Positions 32,617 through 44,880 of a stretch of DNA of 64,000 nucleotides are shown here, piece after piece. Made by a program: the position numbers and the translations under genes. This DNA comes from Caprella mutica. Taxonomy: Eukaryota; Arthropoda; Malacostraca; Amphipoda; Caprellidae. The stretch lies in assembly GCA_947561585.1 (NCBI GenBank), contig CANNZV010001471.1:124001-188000 (forward strand). Direction: 5' to 3'. The stretch's first letter is position 1; each line of letters starts with the position of its first letter. The notes beneath the pieces are model-generated. The model saw only the letters and a program-made list of their open reading frames with translations. It was not told the origin of the DNA and made no database searches.

Positions 32617-32950
32617 CAGTGAACAGGTAAAGTCTAGTGCTAGACTTACATTCTAATGAACAGACTGAACAGGTAAAGTCTAGTGCTAGACTTACATAGT
32701 AATGAACAGACTGAACAGGTAAAGTATACTGATATACTTACATTGTAATGAACAGACTGAACAGGTAAAGTCTAGTGCTAGACTTACATTGTAATGAACA
32801 GACTGAACATTGAACAGGTAAAGTCTAGTGCTAGACTTACATTGTAATGAACAGACTGAACAGTGAACAGGTAAAGTCTAGTGCTAGACTTACATTGTAA
32901 TGAACAGACTGAACAGTGAACAGGTAAAGTCTAGTGATAGACTTACATTG
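32617..32950. repeat. minisatellite, 46-53 bp unit with an internal hairpin, 7 copies
   Basis: Each unit includes the perfect palindrome AAGTCTAG-TG-CTAGACTT between AACAGGTA and ACATTGTAATGAACAGAC. The third copy reads AAGTATACTGATATACTT, where one change is matched on the opposite arm. Confidence 0.95.
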
Positions 32951-33092
32951 TACAGTCTACTGCTACACCTACAGTCTACTGCTACACCTACAGTCTATTG
33001 CTACACCTACAGTCTACTGCTACACCTACAGTCTACTGCTACACCTACAGTCTACTGCTACACCTACAGTCTACTGCTACACCTACAGTCTT
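32951..33092. repeat. minisatellite, 19 bp unit, about 7 copies
   Basis: Period 19 bp, TACAGTCTACTGCTACACC, directly following the preceding array and possibly derived from its TACAGTCTA-like edge. Confidence 0.95.
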
Positions 33093-33504
33093 AGAAAAGT
33101 CTACCTGTGATGATATTATCACTGTTTACTAATTTCCAAACGAAGCTTTGTCTAATTGCAATGCCTGTAGATATTTTAAAATTGGTATAGGTTATACACT
33201 ACGTCAAATCTTTACTAGTTCCGAAAAACCTTCAAAGTAACCTACAAAACCATGTATCATAATAAACATCACCTACCTATTCTGATATTTATGCAACATC
33301 TTCTTCATTCATAACCTTTCATATATGCAATTTTATTCATAAACTTTTCCCCTGGATTCATTTTTCAGATGGAATTATGACGGTACTTCCAAATTTCAAT
33401 TATGATTCGTTTTAAAATTCAAGATTGAGAAACTTCTTTTAAAGAAACTTAAATGACAAGAGGAAAGGAGATCAGAAATGATAGTTTATACTATCTTGAT
33501 AGTA
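33093..33504. other. AT-rich sequence, nothing seen
   Basis: No feature recognised. Confidence 0.5.
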
Positions 33505-33719
33505 GGGTAAGTTCCTAGTTATTGGACAGTTGCACTTCTTCGATCATTAAGAAACAATGTATTATAATAATTACTATTATACACGTTATTATAATTTGTA
33601 TCCATGATACCTGCAGGTATCATGAATACAAATTGGAATTAAATCTAAATTATATTTATTATACACATTTTCCTATATGATCGTGAATGCGTAACAGTCC
33701 TTCAATTCGTAACTCCCCC
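33505..33719. mobile_element. palindromic TA-MITE with core, 215 bp (copy 11)
   Basis: Starts GGGTAAGTTCCTAGTTATTG after TA. Core is a near-perfect palindrome around TATCCATGATACCTGCAGG. The right end is decayed (ATTCGTAACTCCCCCC). Confidence 0.9.
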
Positions 33720-34032
33720 CACTATCAATCACGTCTCAAGAACAAAGTGACTCTTTTCTAGAGCCTAACAAGTAAGTGCAAATCCCCGGCAGATCCGTGG
33801 CTTCATTCCTTCCCATCACCGTGTGAAATTTAGCGCAAGAATGTCACCTCGTAAAATATATCTGGAAAACCTGTTTTTTAAGAGAGAAGAAGATACGGCG
33901 CGGCGTAAGTACCGGACAGTTAATTCGCCGCTAACCCCATATTGTACCGCGAACATGACCTCGCATCTTGAAGAGAGACATCGTATGATGATAGAAAAAT
34001 AGTCATTAAAATAGTCACTCGTTAAAAATAAG
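33720..34032. other. conserved-looking unique island, no firm gene
   Basis: Less AT-rich, with GGCGCGGCGTAAGTACC near 33897. An 86-codon minus-strand frame has no recognisable domain. Confidence 0.35.
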
Positions 34033-35903
34033 TGTGGATCACTATAAGAGTAAATAACGCAATAATAGTGGATCACTATACGAGTAAATATTGCAATAAT
34101 AGTGGATCACTATAAGAGTAAATAACACAATAATAGTGGATCACTATACGAGTAAATATTGCAATAATAGTGGATCACTATAAGAGTAAATAACGCAATA
34201 ATAGTGGATCACTATAAGAGTAAATAGTGCAATAATAGTGGATCACTATAATAGTAAATAGTGCAATAATAGTGGATCACTATAAGAGTAAATAGCGCAA
34301 TAATAGTGGATCACTATAAGAGTAAATAGCGCAATAATAGTGGATCACTATAAGAGTAAATAGCGCAATAATAGTGGATCACTATAAGAGTAAATAGCGC
34401 AATAATAGTGGATCACTATAAGAGTAAGTAGCGCAATAATAGTGGATCACTATAAGAGTAAATAGCGCAATAATAGTGGATCACTATAAGAGTAAATAGC
34501 GCAATAATAGTGGATCACTATAAGAGTAAATAGCGTAATAAGTGTGGATCACTACAAGAGTAAATAACGAAATAATAGTGGATCACTACAAGAGTAAATA
34601 ACGCAATAATAGTGAATCACTATAAGAGTAAATAGCGCAATAATAGTGGATCACTATAAGAGTAAATAGCGCAATAATAGTGGATCACTTTAAGAGTAAA
34701 TAGCGCAATAATAGTGGATCACTATAAGAGTAAGTAGCGCAATAATAGTGGATCACTATAAGAGTAAATAGCGCAATAATAGTGGATCACTATAAGAGTA
34801 AATAGCGCAATAATAGTGGATCACTATATGAGTAAATAGCGCAATAATAGTGGATCACTATAAGAGTAAATAGCGCAATAATAGTGGATCACTATATGAG
34901 TAAATAGCGCAATAATAGTGGATCACTATAAGAGTAAATAGCGCAATAATAGTGGATCACTATATGAGTAAATAGCGCAATAATAGTGGATCACTATATG
35001 AGTAAATAGCGCAATAATAGTGGATCACTATATGAGTAAATAGCGCAATAATAGTGGATCACTATATGAGTAAATAGCGCAATAATAGTGGATCACTATA
35101 TGAGTAAATAGCGCAATAATAGTGGATCACTATATGAGTAAATAGCGCAATAATAGTGGATCACTATATGAGTAAATAGCGCAATAATAGTGGATCACTA
35201 TATGAGTAAATAGCGCAATAATAGTGGATCACTATAAGAGTAAATAGCGCAATAATAGTGGATCACTATATGAGTAAATAGCGCAATAATAGTGGATCAC
35301 TATATGAGTAAATAGCGCAATAATAGTGGATCACTATATGAGTAAATAGCGCAATAATAGTGGATCACTATATGAGTAAATAGCGCAATAATAGTGGATC
35401 ACTATATGAGTAAATAGCGCAATAATAGTGGATCACTATATGAGTAAATAGCGCAATAATAGTGGATCACTATATGAGTAAATAGCGCAATAATAGTGGA
35501 TCACTATAAGAGTAAATAGCGCAATAATAGTGGATCACTATATGAGTAAATAGCGCAATAATAGTGGATCACTATATGAGTAAATAGCGCAATAATAGTG
35601 GATCACTATATGAGTAAATAGCGCAATAATAGTGGATCACTATATGAGTAAATAGCGCAATAATAGTGGATCACTATAAGAGTAAATAGCGCAATAATAG
35701 TGGATCACTATATGAGTAAATAGCGCAATAATAGTGGATCACTATATGAGTAAATAGCGCAATTATAGTGGATCACTATATGAGTAAATAGCGCAATAAT
35801 AGTGGATCACTATATGAGTAAATAGCGCAATAATAGTGGATCACTATAAGAGTAAATAGCGCAATAATAGTGGATCACTATATGAGTAAATAGCGCAATA
35901 ATA
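34033..35903. repeat. largest minisatellite: 34 bp unit, 55 copies
   Basis: Unit GTGGATCACTATAAGAGTAA then ATAGCGCAATAATA. The left third carries more private variants (AACGCAATAA, ATTGCAATAA, GCGTAATAAG). The right part is nearly uniform, with the ATATGAG variant interspersed with ATAAGAG. A 10-bp-stem hairpin (ATCAATAGCA/TGCTATTGAT, 35909-35932) follows directly. Confidence 0.98.
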
Positions 35904-35978
35904 ACTAAATCAATAGCATTTTTGCTATTGATAGTTTGCATTTTTGTGATCCGAGTGCCGAAGCTTCAAAAGAATGAG

Positions 35979-36008
<30 letters not shown>
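35979..36008. repeat. (TC)n microsatellite
   Basis: About 15 perfect TC units. Confidence 0.97.
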
Positions 36009-36011
<3 letters not shown>

Positions 36012-36082
36012 ATTGAAAAATTGAACTATTTTCGACAAAGAATTTGGGAGGAATGCCGGTATAGCCTCGTGCAGCTTTAAAC

Positions 36083-36455
36083 TGTTAACCATTAGCAATT
36101 GTTAACCCTTAGCAATTGTTAACCCTTAGTAACTGTTAACCATTAGCAACTGTTAACCATTAGCAATTGTTAACCCTTAGTAACTGTTAACCATTAGCAA
36201 CTGTTAACCATTAGCAATTGTTAACCATTAGTAATGTTAATCATTGTAGCATCTGTTAACCATTGTAGAAACTGTTAACCATTGTAGAAACTGTTAACCA
36301 TTGTAGAAACTGTTAACCATTGTAGAAACTGTTAACCATTGTAGAAACTGTTAACCATTGTAGAAACTGTTAACCATTGTAGAAACTGTTAACCATTGTA
36401 GAAACTGTTAACCATTGTAGAAACTGTTAACCATTGTAGAAACTGTTAACCATAA
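36083..36455. repeat. minisatellite, 18-19 bp unit, about 20 copies
   Basis: The left part uses CTGTTAACCATTAGCAA (18 bp) and its AATTGTTAACCCTTAG variants. The right part uses AAACTGTTAACCATTGTAG (19 bp), nearly uniform. GTTAAC is a palindrome in every unit. Confidence 0.95.
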
Positions 36456-37767
36456 TAAAATTATTGTTAACGCTATATTACATAGAATAAATAAAGTCAA
36501 TATATTTGCCATTGGAAGTGTAGATTTATTCGTAATTAATTAACTGTAAAATAATTTAATTCATAAAATGGTCTCTATTTCAAACTCCACTCTTTTCTAC
36601 GCTTTTTTACTCCATAAAAACCTTATTTTGCATTAATGATTTGGAACCACGATTTATTTTTCAGTTCTCTGCATAATATTAGCGAAATAATTAGCTTTTT
36701 CCACAAAAAAAATGTTTGTGACTGCATTAGCAAGAGAATGATTATGGCCCGTAAGCAGATTGTAACTCATTAACAATGCGATGTGTTTTAACTTTAGGCC
36801 TAGGAAACTCATAATCACATCTGCCCCTTCTCGCAAAAACATCAAACTGCTAATTATTAGTAACTATGAAAACCTATCAGCATGTATGTACTGCTCAATA
36901 TTAAATATACCTGTAGCTAAATTTCTTAAATATTCGTAAAAACAAATATCTATAGATTTGTAGTTTTAAAAAACGATGTTTAAAAAAATAACACAAAACT
37001 GCAAATTATTAGTTAATATGAAAACGTTTCAGGAAGTACATTTTTCTAATATACCTAACTAAACTTTCTAATTATTCGTTACCAAATATATGTATATTTT
37101 TAAATTGATATATGCTATATTTATCTAATGAAACACAATATAAATATATAAAATAATATATCAATTTTCTTTTCATCGTTGTTTAAACAACTCTAAATAG
37201 CTTCCACTCTTTCTTCCATTTTACTAATTAAAACAAGTGTATATCAGCATAATTAACAATATAGTTTGCTGTAGAAAATAACCTCTTAACAGAACATTCC
37301 ATTAAACAAAAGCTGGTTAATTTTACTCATCGACTTGTCGTACAAAGTTTGAAGAGATAACGAAATTTCGTGAGGTTCTACAAGCGGGATTGCAGCTCCT
37401 TGCAGAAATCTTTTGGCTCTTTGCTGAAACTGAATGGAGATTTTAAAGCTAATTACTAAATAGAACAGAGACTGCAATATGCTATGATATGATGACTTTG
37501 TGTTGTATATTGTACAAGATGGTTTAAATAGTGTTAAAGATATATGTGTCAGCCCTATTCAATACGTACCATTTCAAAACTAGTAAGCTACATTTAATCT
37601 TATTATGTGCAGTTAAAAATCATTCAAATTAGGATCATTGGAAATAGTTAGTTTAATTTAGTAAAAAGGAAATTTAAATGAATTATATGAAATTGTTATA
37701 GCTTAAAGCTAATATAATTAAATAGTTTTAAAAATAAGCTTAATGTCACGATACAGACATCTTATTG
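36456..37767. other. AT-rich sequence, no firm gene
   Basis: Two 63-codon minus-strand frames (36654-36845, 37286-37477) lie in somewhat less AT-rich patches and have no recognisable domains. Confidence 0.45.
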
Positions 37768-37900
37768 TTTATCTCTCTATTGCAATCGAGATATCTCTCT
37801 CTCTTATCTCTCAATTGCAATCGAGATATCTCTCTCTCTCTCTTATCTCTCTATTGCAATCGAGATATCTCTCTCTCTCTCTTATCTCTCAATTGCAATA
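37768..37900. repeat. TCTC-rich repeat with ATTGCAATCGAGATAT, 3-4 copies
   Basis: Units of TATCTCTCTATTGCAATCGA followed by GATATCTCTCTCTC. Length variation lies in the TC run. Confidence 0.9.
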
Positions 37901-38182
37901 GATAAACAAAAAAGAGCAGCTTTTTCGTAGGTTTCTCGTTCAAAACAAGTCTTGCGAAATTTCTGCTCAGGGGTTGGCAGAAGTTAGGGAAAAGTTAAGG
38001 AGACCGAGACATCCTTCGACTAGCCAAAATCTTAGGATGGATAAGTTTGGCCTGATAACCTTTTCAATTCATTACGGCTAACTTTTAAGGTTATTTCCGT
38101 TAATAAAGTCATGAGGTTTCCTCTGGAAGTTAGTGTGATGCATTTGCGATATGTGATCTCTTGTGGACTTGCTACAGTTACT

Positions 38183-38366
38183 GGCTAAATAACTAGTTAT
38201 CGGACTGATGCACATCTTCGACCATAAAAGAAAAAATGTATGATAACATATAGGAAAAACGACAGCATTTTAATTTTTCATTTATAATTTTATTAGTATC
38301 CATGATACCTGCGGGTATCATGGATACAAATTAAAATATCAATATATATATTTAACAATTATTATA
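38183..38366. mobile_element. palindromic TA-MITE, right end lost (copy 12)
   Basis: Left end ATAACTAGTTATCGGACTGA, then CACATCTTCGACCATAAAAG. Intact core TATCCATGATACCTGCGGG and its inverse. The right terminal repeat is missing. Confidence 0.85.
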
Positions 38367-38770
38367 GCCCACCTTCTTCGATTTTCATCGAATTCAGTTA
38401 AAGAAAATTAATTTAACTATTTATCGTGAACAATGTCTGCTTATTTTAATGCAAGCTAATAAAAGTTTGTTCGAATAATGTTATGACGCACAGTCAATGT
38501 TTTCCAAGAGTAATCAAACGTTTTACTCAGCAAATCAGGTTAGGTTGGAAATATAATGAAACAAAACAGCAACAATGATTATTAGGCGATTGAACAAAAG
38601 AATCATTGTTCCATTGACAGTCAATGTGATTAATTAGTCAAGAGTTGGTTACCTGAGTACAAAAGAATATTGGTCATTGTTGATCATTCTGAACGAGTTT
38701 GGGTATAGCAGCTTTATTGACTTTGTTTGTGGCAGTCATTGTTAGTTGGGTAAGATTGCAGGGTGAGAGA
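38367..38770. other. unique sequence, nothing seen
   Basis: No gene or repeat recognised. Confidence 0.5.
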
Positions 38771-38996
38771 TTTTGAATCTAATAACTCCTTGGGTTTTAG
38801 GTACTTACTTTACTTTGAATCTAATAACTGTACATTGAGTATTAGGTACTTACTTTACTTTGAATCTAATAACTGTACATTGAGTATTAGGTACTTACTT
38901 TACTGTGAATCTAATAACTGTACATTGAGTATTAGGTACTTACTTTACTTTGAATCTAATAACTGTACATTGAGTATTAGGTACTTACTTTACTTT
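38771..38996. repeat. minisatellite, 45 bp unit, 5 copies
   Basis: Unit includes TTTGAATCTAATAACTGTAC and TTGAGTATTAGGTACTTAC. Since 45 is a multiple of three, one frame stays open (78 codons). I treat it as a repeat product. Confidence 0.95.
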
Positions 38997-39620
38997 TAAG
39001 TTGGAACATTTTCGGGAATTTTATTATCACCAACTAAAATGTTCTCAAGATTAGTAATATCGTTTAATTATTTTTTATGCATTTTCAGATATAGCTACGA
39101 ACATACATAAATCTCTTTATTTAGGAATTTGAAGTTGCAATCAACATTCAAAAGAACAAATCATTAATAAATAGAAAATGATATATCAATTTATATAATC
39201 CACGTGAAAGATGTTCTTCAAAAATTTTTCCTTACATTCATAATAAATTAATTTTACATCCTTATTAATTAAAAACATCACCGATCAAACTTTTCAATAT
39301 ATTTTTCTGACACAGTATATCAGCTCTATAATATTTACCCCAAATAAAAAACTTGCATAACAACGAATGCTCAAATTTTATTCGTTCGTTTGCTGCAATT
39401 CCCTTGGAAAAGTAAATAAATTGGACCTAACTACCAGCTTCAAAGACTTTTCTGAAAGGTCAAAGCCAGTTTTAGAGTCAAAAGCGCACCAAAAGTGCAT
39501 TGTATGTCCAAAGAGATGCAGTCGTCTTACTTCGCTCTGGATGCAGTATATGCAGTAGAAGCACTAAATGCAGTCAATTTACTTCCTTCTATATGCAGTA
39601 AAAAACACTATTTCCAAAAT
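38997..39620. other. unique sequence, nothing firm
   Basis: Short 63-codon frame at 39367-39558 without recognisable features. Confidence 0.45.
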
Positions 39621-39743
39621 ATGGATGTTCCAATTAAAATTTCATGTCAAAACCAGATTCACTAAATAAAATACATATCATTATATTGTTTTTTCTTAAA
39701 TGACCGAAGATGTGGAACTGACCGATAATTCGTAACTTACTCT
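39621..39743. mobile_element. palindromic TA-MITE, right half (copy 13)
   Basis: Decayed half core (ATGGATGTTCCAATTAAAAT) and an excellent right end GAACTGACCGATAATTCGTA-ACTTACTC followed by TA. Confidence 0.85.
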
Positions 39744-40249
39744 AATTCTGATAAGATATATAATATAAATACCCGAAATTTGAGTATATCAAATAATAAA
39801 CAAATATGAATAACAACATTGATTTCTGCTCTCCATAACTACAGCATTAGTAAGTTTGTAAATTTCCTATCGTATATTGGCGGGTGAAATGGACACAGTT
39901 TACACTCTGGCAAATAAACTGAAGGAAATCAATTTATACTTACCCGTAATGGCGCGGGCCGCACCTCCAAATGGCTACAATTTGCGGGGCCATTCGGACA
40001 GCATCGGTGTCGTAAATACCAAAAAAGGCACAAAATTTCACTTACCTGAAAAAAAGGGATGGAAAAGTGTTGAAGTTATTGAATTTTAAGGATTCTGGTG
40101 AGTTATAAAAAAAGAGACCGAGTTGGGATGGCAGGAAATTTGCATTCTAGTCGATATGATGGCTGAAATTGAGCGTACGAACTGGGGCGAAAGAGCTCCC
40201 GAGACTTACATTAAAATTCACCTTAGGAAACTCTGGTAACGATGTTTTA
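39744..40249. other. conserved-looking unique segment, weak 70-codon frame
   Basis: A frame at 39877-40089 (+) lies in less AT-rich sequence. It is lysine-rich at its end and matches nothing I recognise, so it is not called as a gene. Confidence 0.35.
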
Positions 40250-40453
40250 AAGTAAGTTACGAATTATCGGACAGTTACACAATTCCGATCATATTAGAAA
40301 TATACATAATTTTGTACTTTAACTCATTATTTTAATTGGTATCAATGATACCTGCTGGTATCATGGATACCAATTAAAACATCGAAGATTTGGAATCATG
40401 TATTTTTTATATGATTTAAAAAGTATAACTGTCCGATAATTCGTAACATACCC
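40250..40453. mobile_element. palindromic TA-MITE with core, 204 bp (copy 14)
   Basis: Begins AAGTAAGTTACGAATTATCG and ends CGTAACATACCC followed by TA. The core GGTATCAATGATACCTGCTG and its inverse partner are nearly perfect. Confidence 0.92.
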
Positions 40454-42142
40454 TAGATAAATACTCCAGAAACTTAGAAATGTATTTATTACATCAAATG
40501 ATTATTATATAAATAATAAAAATAACTCGAGTTGGCTACAGTAATAATTTACCGTGTAAAATATAACAGATATCTAGGTTGTAACTTTTACTTTTGCCAA
40601 TTACGTAAAACTATCTTTGACTATTATAAAAATATCTTCTATGTTCATGAACAAACTACAGAATTGTGTAGATTGATATAATAATCGTGGAAGTCATTCA
40701 TAAGGAGGCCCATTAAATTTATAGCACGAGGTTTGGAATTTAATCAAATTAAGCAGATTCCCTAATATTCTGTGAGCCATCTTAAAGTTGTGCCCCATTA
40801 AAGTAGCGAAGGGACGGCCACCCCTTTTTATCCATCTAAAGAGTCATAAAAAGAACTCCTTGGTGCCTCAATCACGTACAAACAAACCAATTATTTTTAT
40901 TGAAAAGGAATCCTACTGCGAGATCGACCGTCAGGAAATAATACAGCCTAAATAGATGGAGTTTGTGACAAAACTTAAGCTATTGAGATGTATTCAGATG
41001 GCATTTATATGGAGAATTTAACCTATACTTCAGTGCTATTGAAGGCATTTATTTAACTTGAGTGATTGATGAGTAAACCGTGAATATTTTCAACTAAGGT
41101 GGACTTGTAGCGATGGATTTAGTACGAAAAATGATACATTTTTACTGGACTGAAATCGACTGTAAAAACACATTTGAACAAACATGATAAAATGGGTCAG
41201 CCAAAAGCTGTATCTGTAACTATTACATAAACTAACGCAACAATTCTTTTCTTGATAAAAAAAAACATGCAATACATATATACAAATTAGAATTTTATTT
41301 AAAATTACGAAGAATATATTAATATGAAGCTTCGTTCAATTAAACTCTTGCTGTATTTAAATAAAATACACCATCTTTTGAAACCAAAACAGAGTATGTG
41401 AGTGAAAAGATTCGTATTCTTTGTGTAATATTTCATCTTGAGATGCAATATTTGAGATACTATTTCATGTTAAGATGCAAACGCAGTTTATTCTTCATAA
41501 CTCGAATAAGATTTTAGGAAGTAGAGGAAGTTTTAGAGGATAAAACTCCTCTAGATTCCTCTACCTTCTCTCTTTAAATCTCCTTGCCCTCATTTAAATC
41601 TTTCTCTTGCCCCCATTTATATCTTTCCCCTCCCCATTTAAATCTCTCCCCTCTCCATTTAAATCCCTCTCGAGAGTTTCTGATATTCGAGAGAATACCA
41701 CCGGAAGTCCATACGCTGGAGAAACCCATAAAGTGTCCTGGTGTGGAGCCACGAAAGATATTCCAAATGAAAATAATAACTCAAACCTCTTCCAAGAAGG
41801 AAATTTACAGTAAATTATTTTACATTTGATCGTTAAAATAAGGAGTAAAAAAGAAAATATTAAAAAAAAGGAATCGTTTTGAAAAGAACTTTTGAAATAA
41901 AAGATATTTTTGATATTTTTCTTGAAATCAATGGAAGGAAATGGTCAGACAGCAACAAAAAGTCACTCTTAATTGGAATAAGTCCAAAATAATAATATAC
42001 TGAATAAATATATATCAATTTTCGAACTCAATGTTGAAGATTTTTTTTAGGATTAGAGCTGCCGAATAAAGAGATGTCTCTTCATCGTCAGGGATAGATA
42101 AAAAAAGGACGAGACAACAAGAAGTGGCATTGGGGCTGGATA
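40454..42142. other. unique sequence, no firm gene
   Basis: About 40690-40900 looks like a conserved island. About 41580-41680 has a short CCCCTCCCCATTTAAATC-type repeat. Frames of 60-81 codons show no domain. Confidence 0.4.
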
Positions 42143-42386
42143 AACGGTGAAACTCCTCTATAGTGAATGAGTTAGGATGTATCCCGTATAGTGAACAGAT
42201 TTTCTTTACTCTGCCATGAAAACTAGCCCAAACCTATCAGTTTTAGAAGACTGAAGCATGTTTTATTGTATAATAAAAAAAATGTTCACTGAATAAGGTA
42301 CATCCTAACTCATTCACTATAGAAGAAAGTTCACTATAGAAGAGAGTTCACTATAGAAGAGAACTCACTATAGAGGACTTTTGGTG
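42143..42386. mobile_element. pogo/Tc1-like MITE, 244 bp
   Basis: Bounded by TA on both sides (42141-42142 and 42387-42388). The left end has GTGAAACTCCTCTATAGTGA, then ATGAGTTAGGATGTA. The right end carries the exact inverse TACATCCTAACTCATTCACT-ATAG, then three tandem TTCACTATAGAAGAGA-type units before CTATAGAGGACTTTTGGTG. CCTCTATAGTGAA-like ends with TA duplications resemble pogo/Tigger-type elements; the family call is inference. No transposase frame. Confidence 0.75.
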
Positions 42387-42832
42387 TATGAAAGCAATAA
42401 GCGTCGTGTAAGCGCACTGAACGGTAGCGATGGTTGCAATAATTCACAGCAAAGTCATCTTGTAATATTAATTATTCGGAACAGCCTGCCTTCCATATTC
42501 GCTTGCAGGAGCCTCTGTCCAAATTAAGTGCAACTGACTAAATTGATACTATGGGAAGTGCTTACTCCACTCCTAGGTTCAAATTAGTCTGCCCTGGAGA
42601 AAATTGCCAACCAACTTGCCGTTCCATTTGCATGAGAAAGGTATTATGGAACGAGTGAGTGGGTCTAGAACGGAACTAGGAACAGACTCAAAGTCTATAG
42701 CTTTTATTGGTCTATGATATTTCCATTTGTAGAAATAGGCCAAAGAGCGCTACTTAATGGGAGACTGTACAAGAAATGCACCGAAAAGTCAGCAGCAACC
42801 GTCTGACTGTAACACATTTCGCATTAGTATTT
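42387..42832. other. conserved-looking island with octamer and homeodomain words
   Basis: Less AT-rich, no long frame. CCATTTGCATGAG near 42626 and ATTAATTATTCGG near 42466 are POU- and homeodomain-type words. Confidence 0.35.
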
Positions 42833-43133
42833 TCTGTATGTTCTGTATGTTGAATATGTTGAGTATGTTGAATATGATCTGTATGTTGAGTATGATGAGT
42901 ATGTTGAATATGTTCTGTATGTTGAGTATGTTGAATATGTTCTGTATGTTGAGTATGTTGAATATGTTCTGTATGTTGAGTATGTTGAATATGTTCTGTG
43001 TGCTCTGTATGTTGAGTATGTTGAATATGTTCTGTATGTTGAGTATGTTGAATATGTTCTGTATGTTGAGTATGTTGAGTATGTTGGATATATTGAGTAT
43101 GTTGAGTATGTTGGATATATTGAGTATGTTGAA
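42833..43133. repeat. 9 bp-based repeat TATGTTGAG / TATGTTGAA / TATGTTCTG
   Basis: Nonamer units combine into a 27-bp higher-order unit. The methionine/leucine-rich frame (126 codons from 42757) exists only because nine is a multiple of three. Confidence 0.95.
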
Positions 43134-43304
43134 TTAGTTAAAATAATCCTATATCCCTATCTTATAACTTAAAGCGTATTGATATTAGACAAATAGTTCT
43201 TACTGTGTATACTTATATGTGTACTATTTCTTATACAATATATAACTAAAAAATGTATTCCGTTACACTTTTGTAAAGTTATTTACCCCTTGCTGTCTGT
43301 TGTA

Positions 43305-43455
43305 GGGTAAGTTCCAAGTTACCGGACTGTTCTATATCTTTGACTAAATAAGATAAGAAATAAATGAAATTTTTATTTAACTCGTGTTTTTAAATATTAT
43401 ATATCTTTTGTATATGAACGAAAATGTGGATGCAACCGATAATTCGTAATTACCC
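43305..43455. mobile_element. palindromic TA-MITE, 151 bp (copy 15)
   Basis: GGGTAAGTTCCAAGTTACCG after TA; right end CAACCGATAATTCGTAATTA-CCC. No core palindrome. Confidence 0.9.
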
Positions 43456-43590
43456 TCATTCATTATGTTAAATCTACAACTAAGATATAAAATTATAATA
43501 ATATTTCTATTTGCTATAGACAGTATAGGATGAAAGTTTGCTTATTTTCAATTATCACTTGATTCATAAGTGTGATTAGTATATCAATTA

Positions 43591-43660
43591 GGGTAAGCTC
43601 TTTATTATCGGTCAGTTCCACCTTTTCGGTCACATAGGAAAACAGTATAATAATAATAAT
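43591..43660. mobile_element. palindromic TA-MITE, left end only (copy 16)
   Basis: GGGTAAGCTCTTTATTATCG then GTCAGTTCCACCTTTTCGGT. The remainder of the element is missing. Confidence 0.8.
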
Positions 43661-44345
43661 TTCACTAGAATTAGTTGAGTAAAAACAACCAACCGGGTGC
43701 CAAAATTTTATACTGAAATTCTTCACTCTCTCACATAAAGAACAAATTTTTCTACAATATTAATTCGAAAAATGTATTTTTGATAAAAAGTATCTATGCA
43801 AGAAGAACACTTTTATTCTATTCAAACTACAACTTACCGACTGATCCCACCCACTTCTCGAGCACTGCTTACATCCCCTAAACGTATTTGTAGCAATGAG
43901 AGTACCTCGCTGAACTTGGTCAGACTTATCCAAAAGAAACCACACGGAACGTTTGGATTTCTTCTTTTGAATGGAAGTGCTTCTTTGAGCGTATTTATTG
44001 GCAGCTCAAAAAGCTCCGTAATGGGCAGGGTATGCCCCTGAAGTGCTCGCAACATCTTGGGGTAGAGAATAAAAGCCCACCGCCACCAGTCAATGGCATC
44101 GCAATCTAAATTTCTGCCCCATAAAATCTCAACTCGATCACTTATTGATGCAAATTTCCAAGGAAACAGGGAATAAAATTGCCGAATTAATCTATGAGCG
44201 AACAAAAGGAATTGGTTCTAATTGAATGGGGAGTGATAGTGGCTTTTCAGTGACCTATTCAGAGATAGAGAATATAGGGAGGCTTTTCATTTTAGAAATA
44301 GAGTGCCTCTGTTGTTACCTATTGAATGAATATACAGAAAATATA
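43661..44345. other. conserved-looking island, overlapping weak frames
   Basis: 43800-44210 is less AT-rich and open on both strands (81 codons plus, 123 codons minus at 43834-44205). Tryptophan-rich minus translation without a recognisable domain. Non-coding conservation seems as likely as coding. Confidence 0.35.
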
Positions 44346-44582
44346 GGTAAAATAAGAAAAAACTATGTATTTTATATTATGTAATTTTAATTTGTATCCA
44401 TGCAGGTATCATGGATACCAATTAGAAACCAATTTCAAAATGAAACAATTTCTACTTAATTTTTATTTTAATTCGTATCCTTGATACCACTACTATACCT
44501 GCTGGAATCATGGATACCAATGAAAATAAATAATTATTATTAAATCAAGTTTTCTTCTATGACCGAAGATGTGAAGAAGTGA
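44346..44582. mobile_element. palindromic TA-MITE, decayed, two cores (copy 17)
   Basis: Left end reduced to AAAATAAGAAAAAAC. Two separate core palindromes follow (TATCCATGCAGGTATCATGG and TATCCTTGATACC...GGAATCATGGATACC). Right end ATGACCGAAGATGTG only. Confidence 0.8.
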
Positions 44583-44699
44583 TCCAAGATAACCATATTA
44601 AATTGTTCTACAGTAATAAATAGAATTGAAAATACCTAAGTGAAAAAGCTGGAATGAAGATATAAACATGCAAAGCTGTAGAATATCTAAAAAATATTC

Positions 44700-44808
44700 C
44701 CTGATATTATGTAGTATATTGCCTATTGATTCACTAATATTATCTAATATTTCCTATTAATTCACTAATATTATCTAATATTGCCTAATATTACCTATTG
44801 ATTCACTG
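44700..44808. repeat. about 41 bp degenerate tandem repeat, 3 copies
   Basis: Repeated ATTATCTAATATTGCCTATT and GATTCACTA words. Confidence 0.75.
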
Positions 44809-44880
44809 TAGATCGCTATCCAGCTCCCACCCAATTATTAAGTCATTACTAGATATAATTGAAGACAGGTATTTTAGTGA

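Noticed and set aside
34033..35903. CRISPR-like regular repeats
   Set aside because: Units are directly joined with no unique spacers, and the context is eukaryotic. The same holds for the other arrays.
38763..38999. 78-codon repetitive protein
   Set aside because: 45-bp repeat unit divisible by three; no non-repeat coding sequence around it.
42757..43137. Met/Leu/Ser-rich 126-codon frame
   Set aside because: Nine-base repeat keeps one frame open; no independent support.
43834..44205. 123-codon minus-strand frame
   Set aside because: Opposite strand is open too, and no domain or exon signals were seen. Left as a conserved-looking island.
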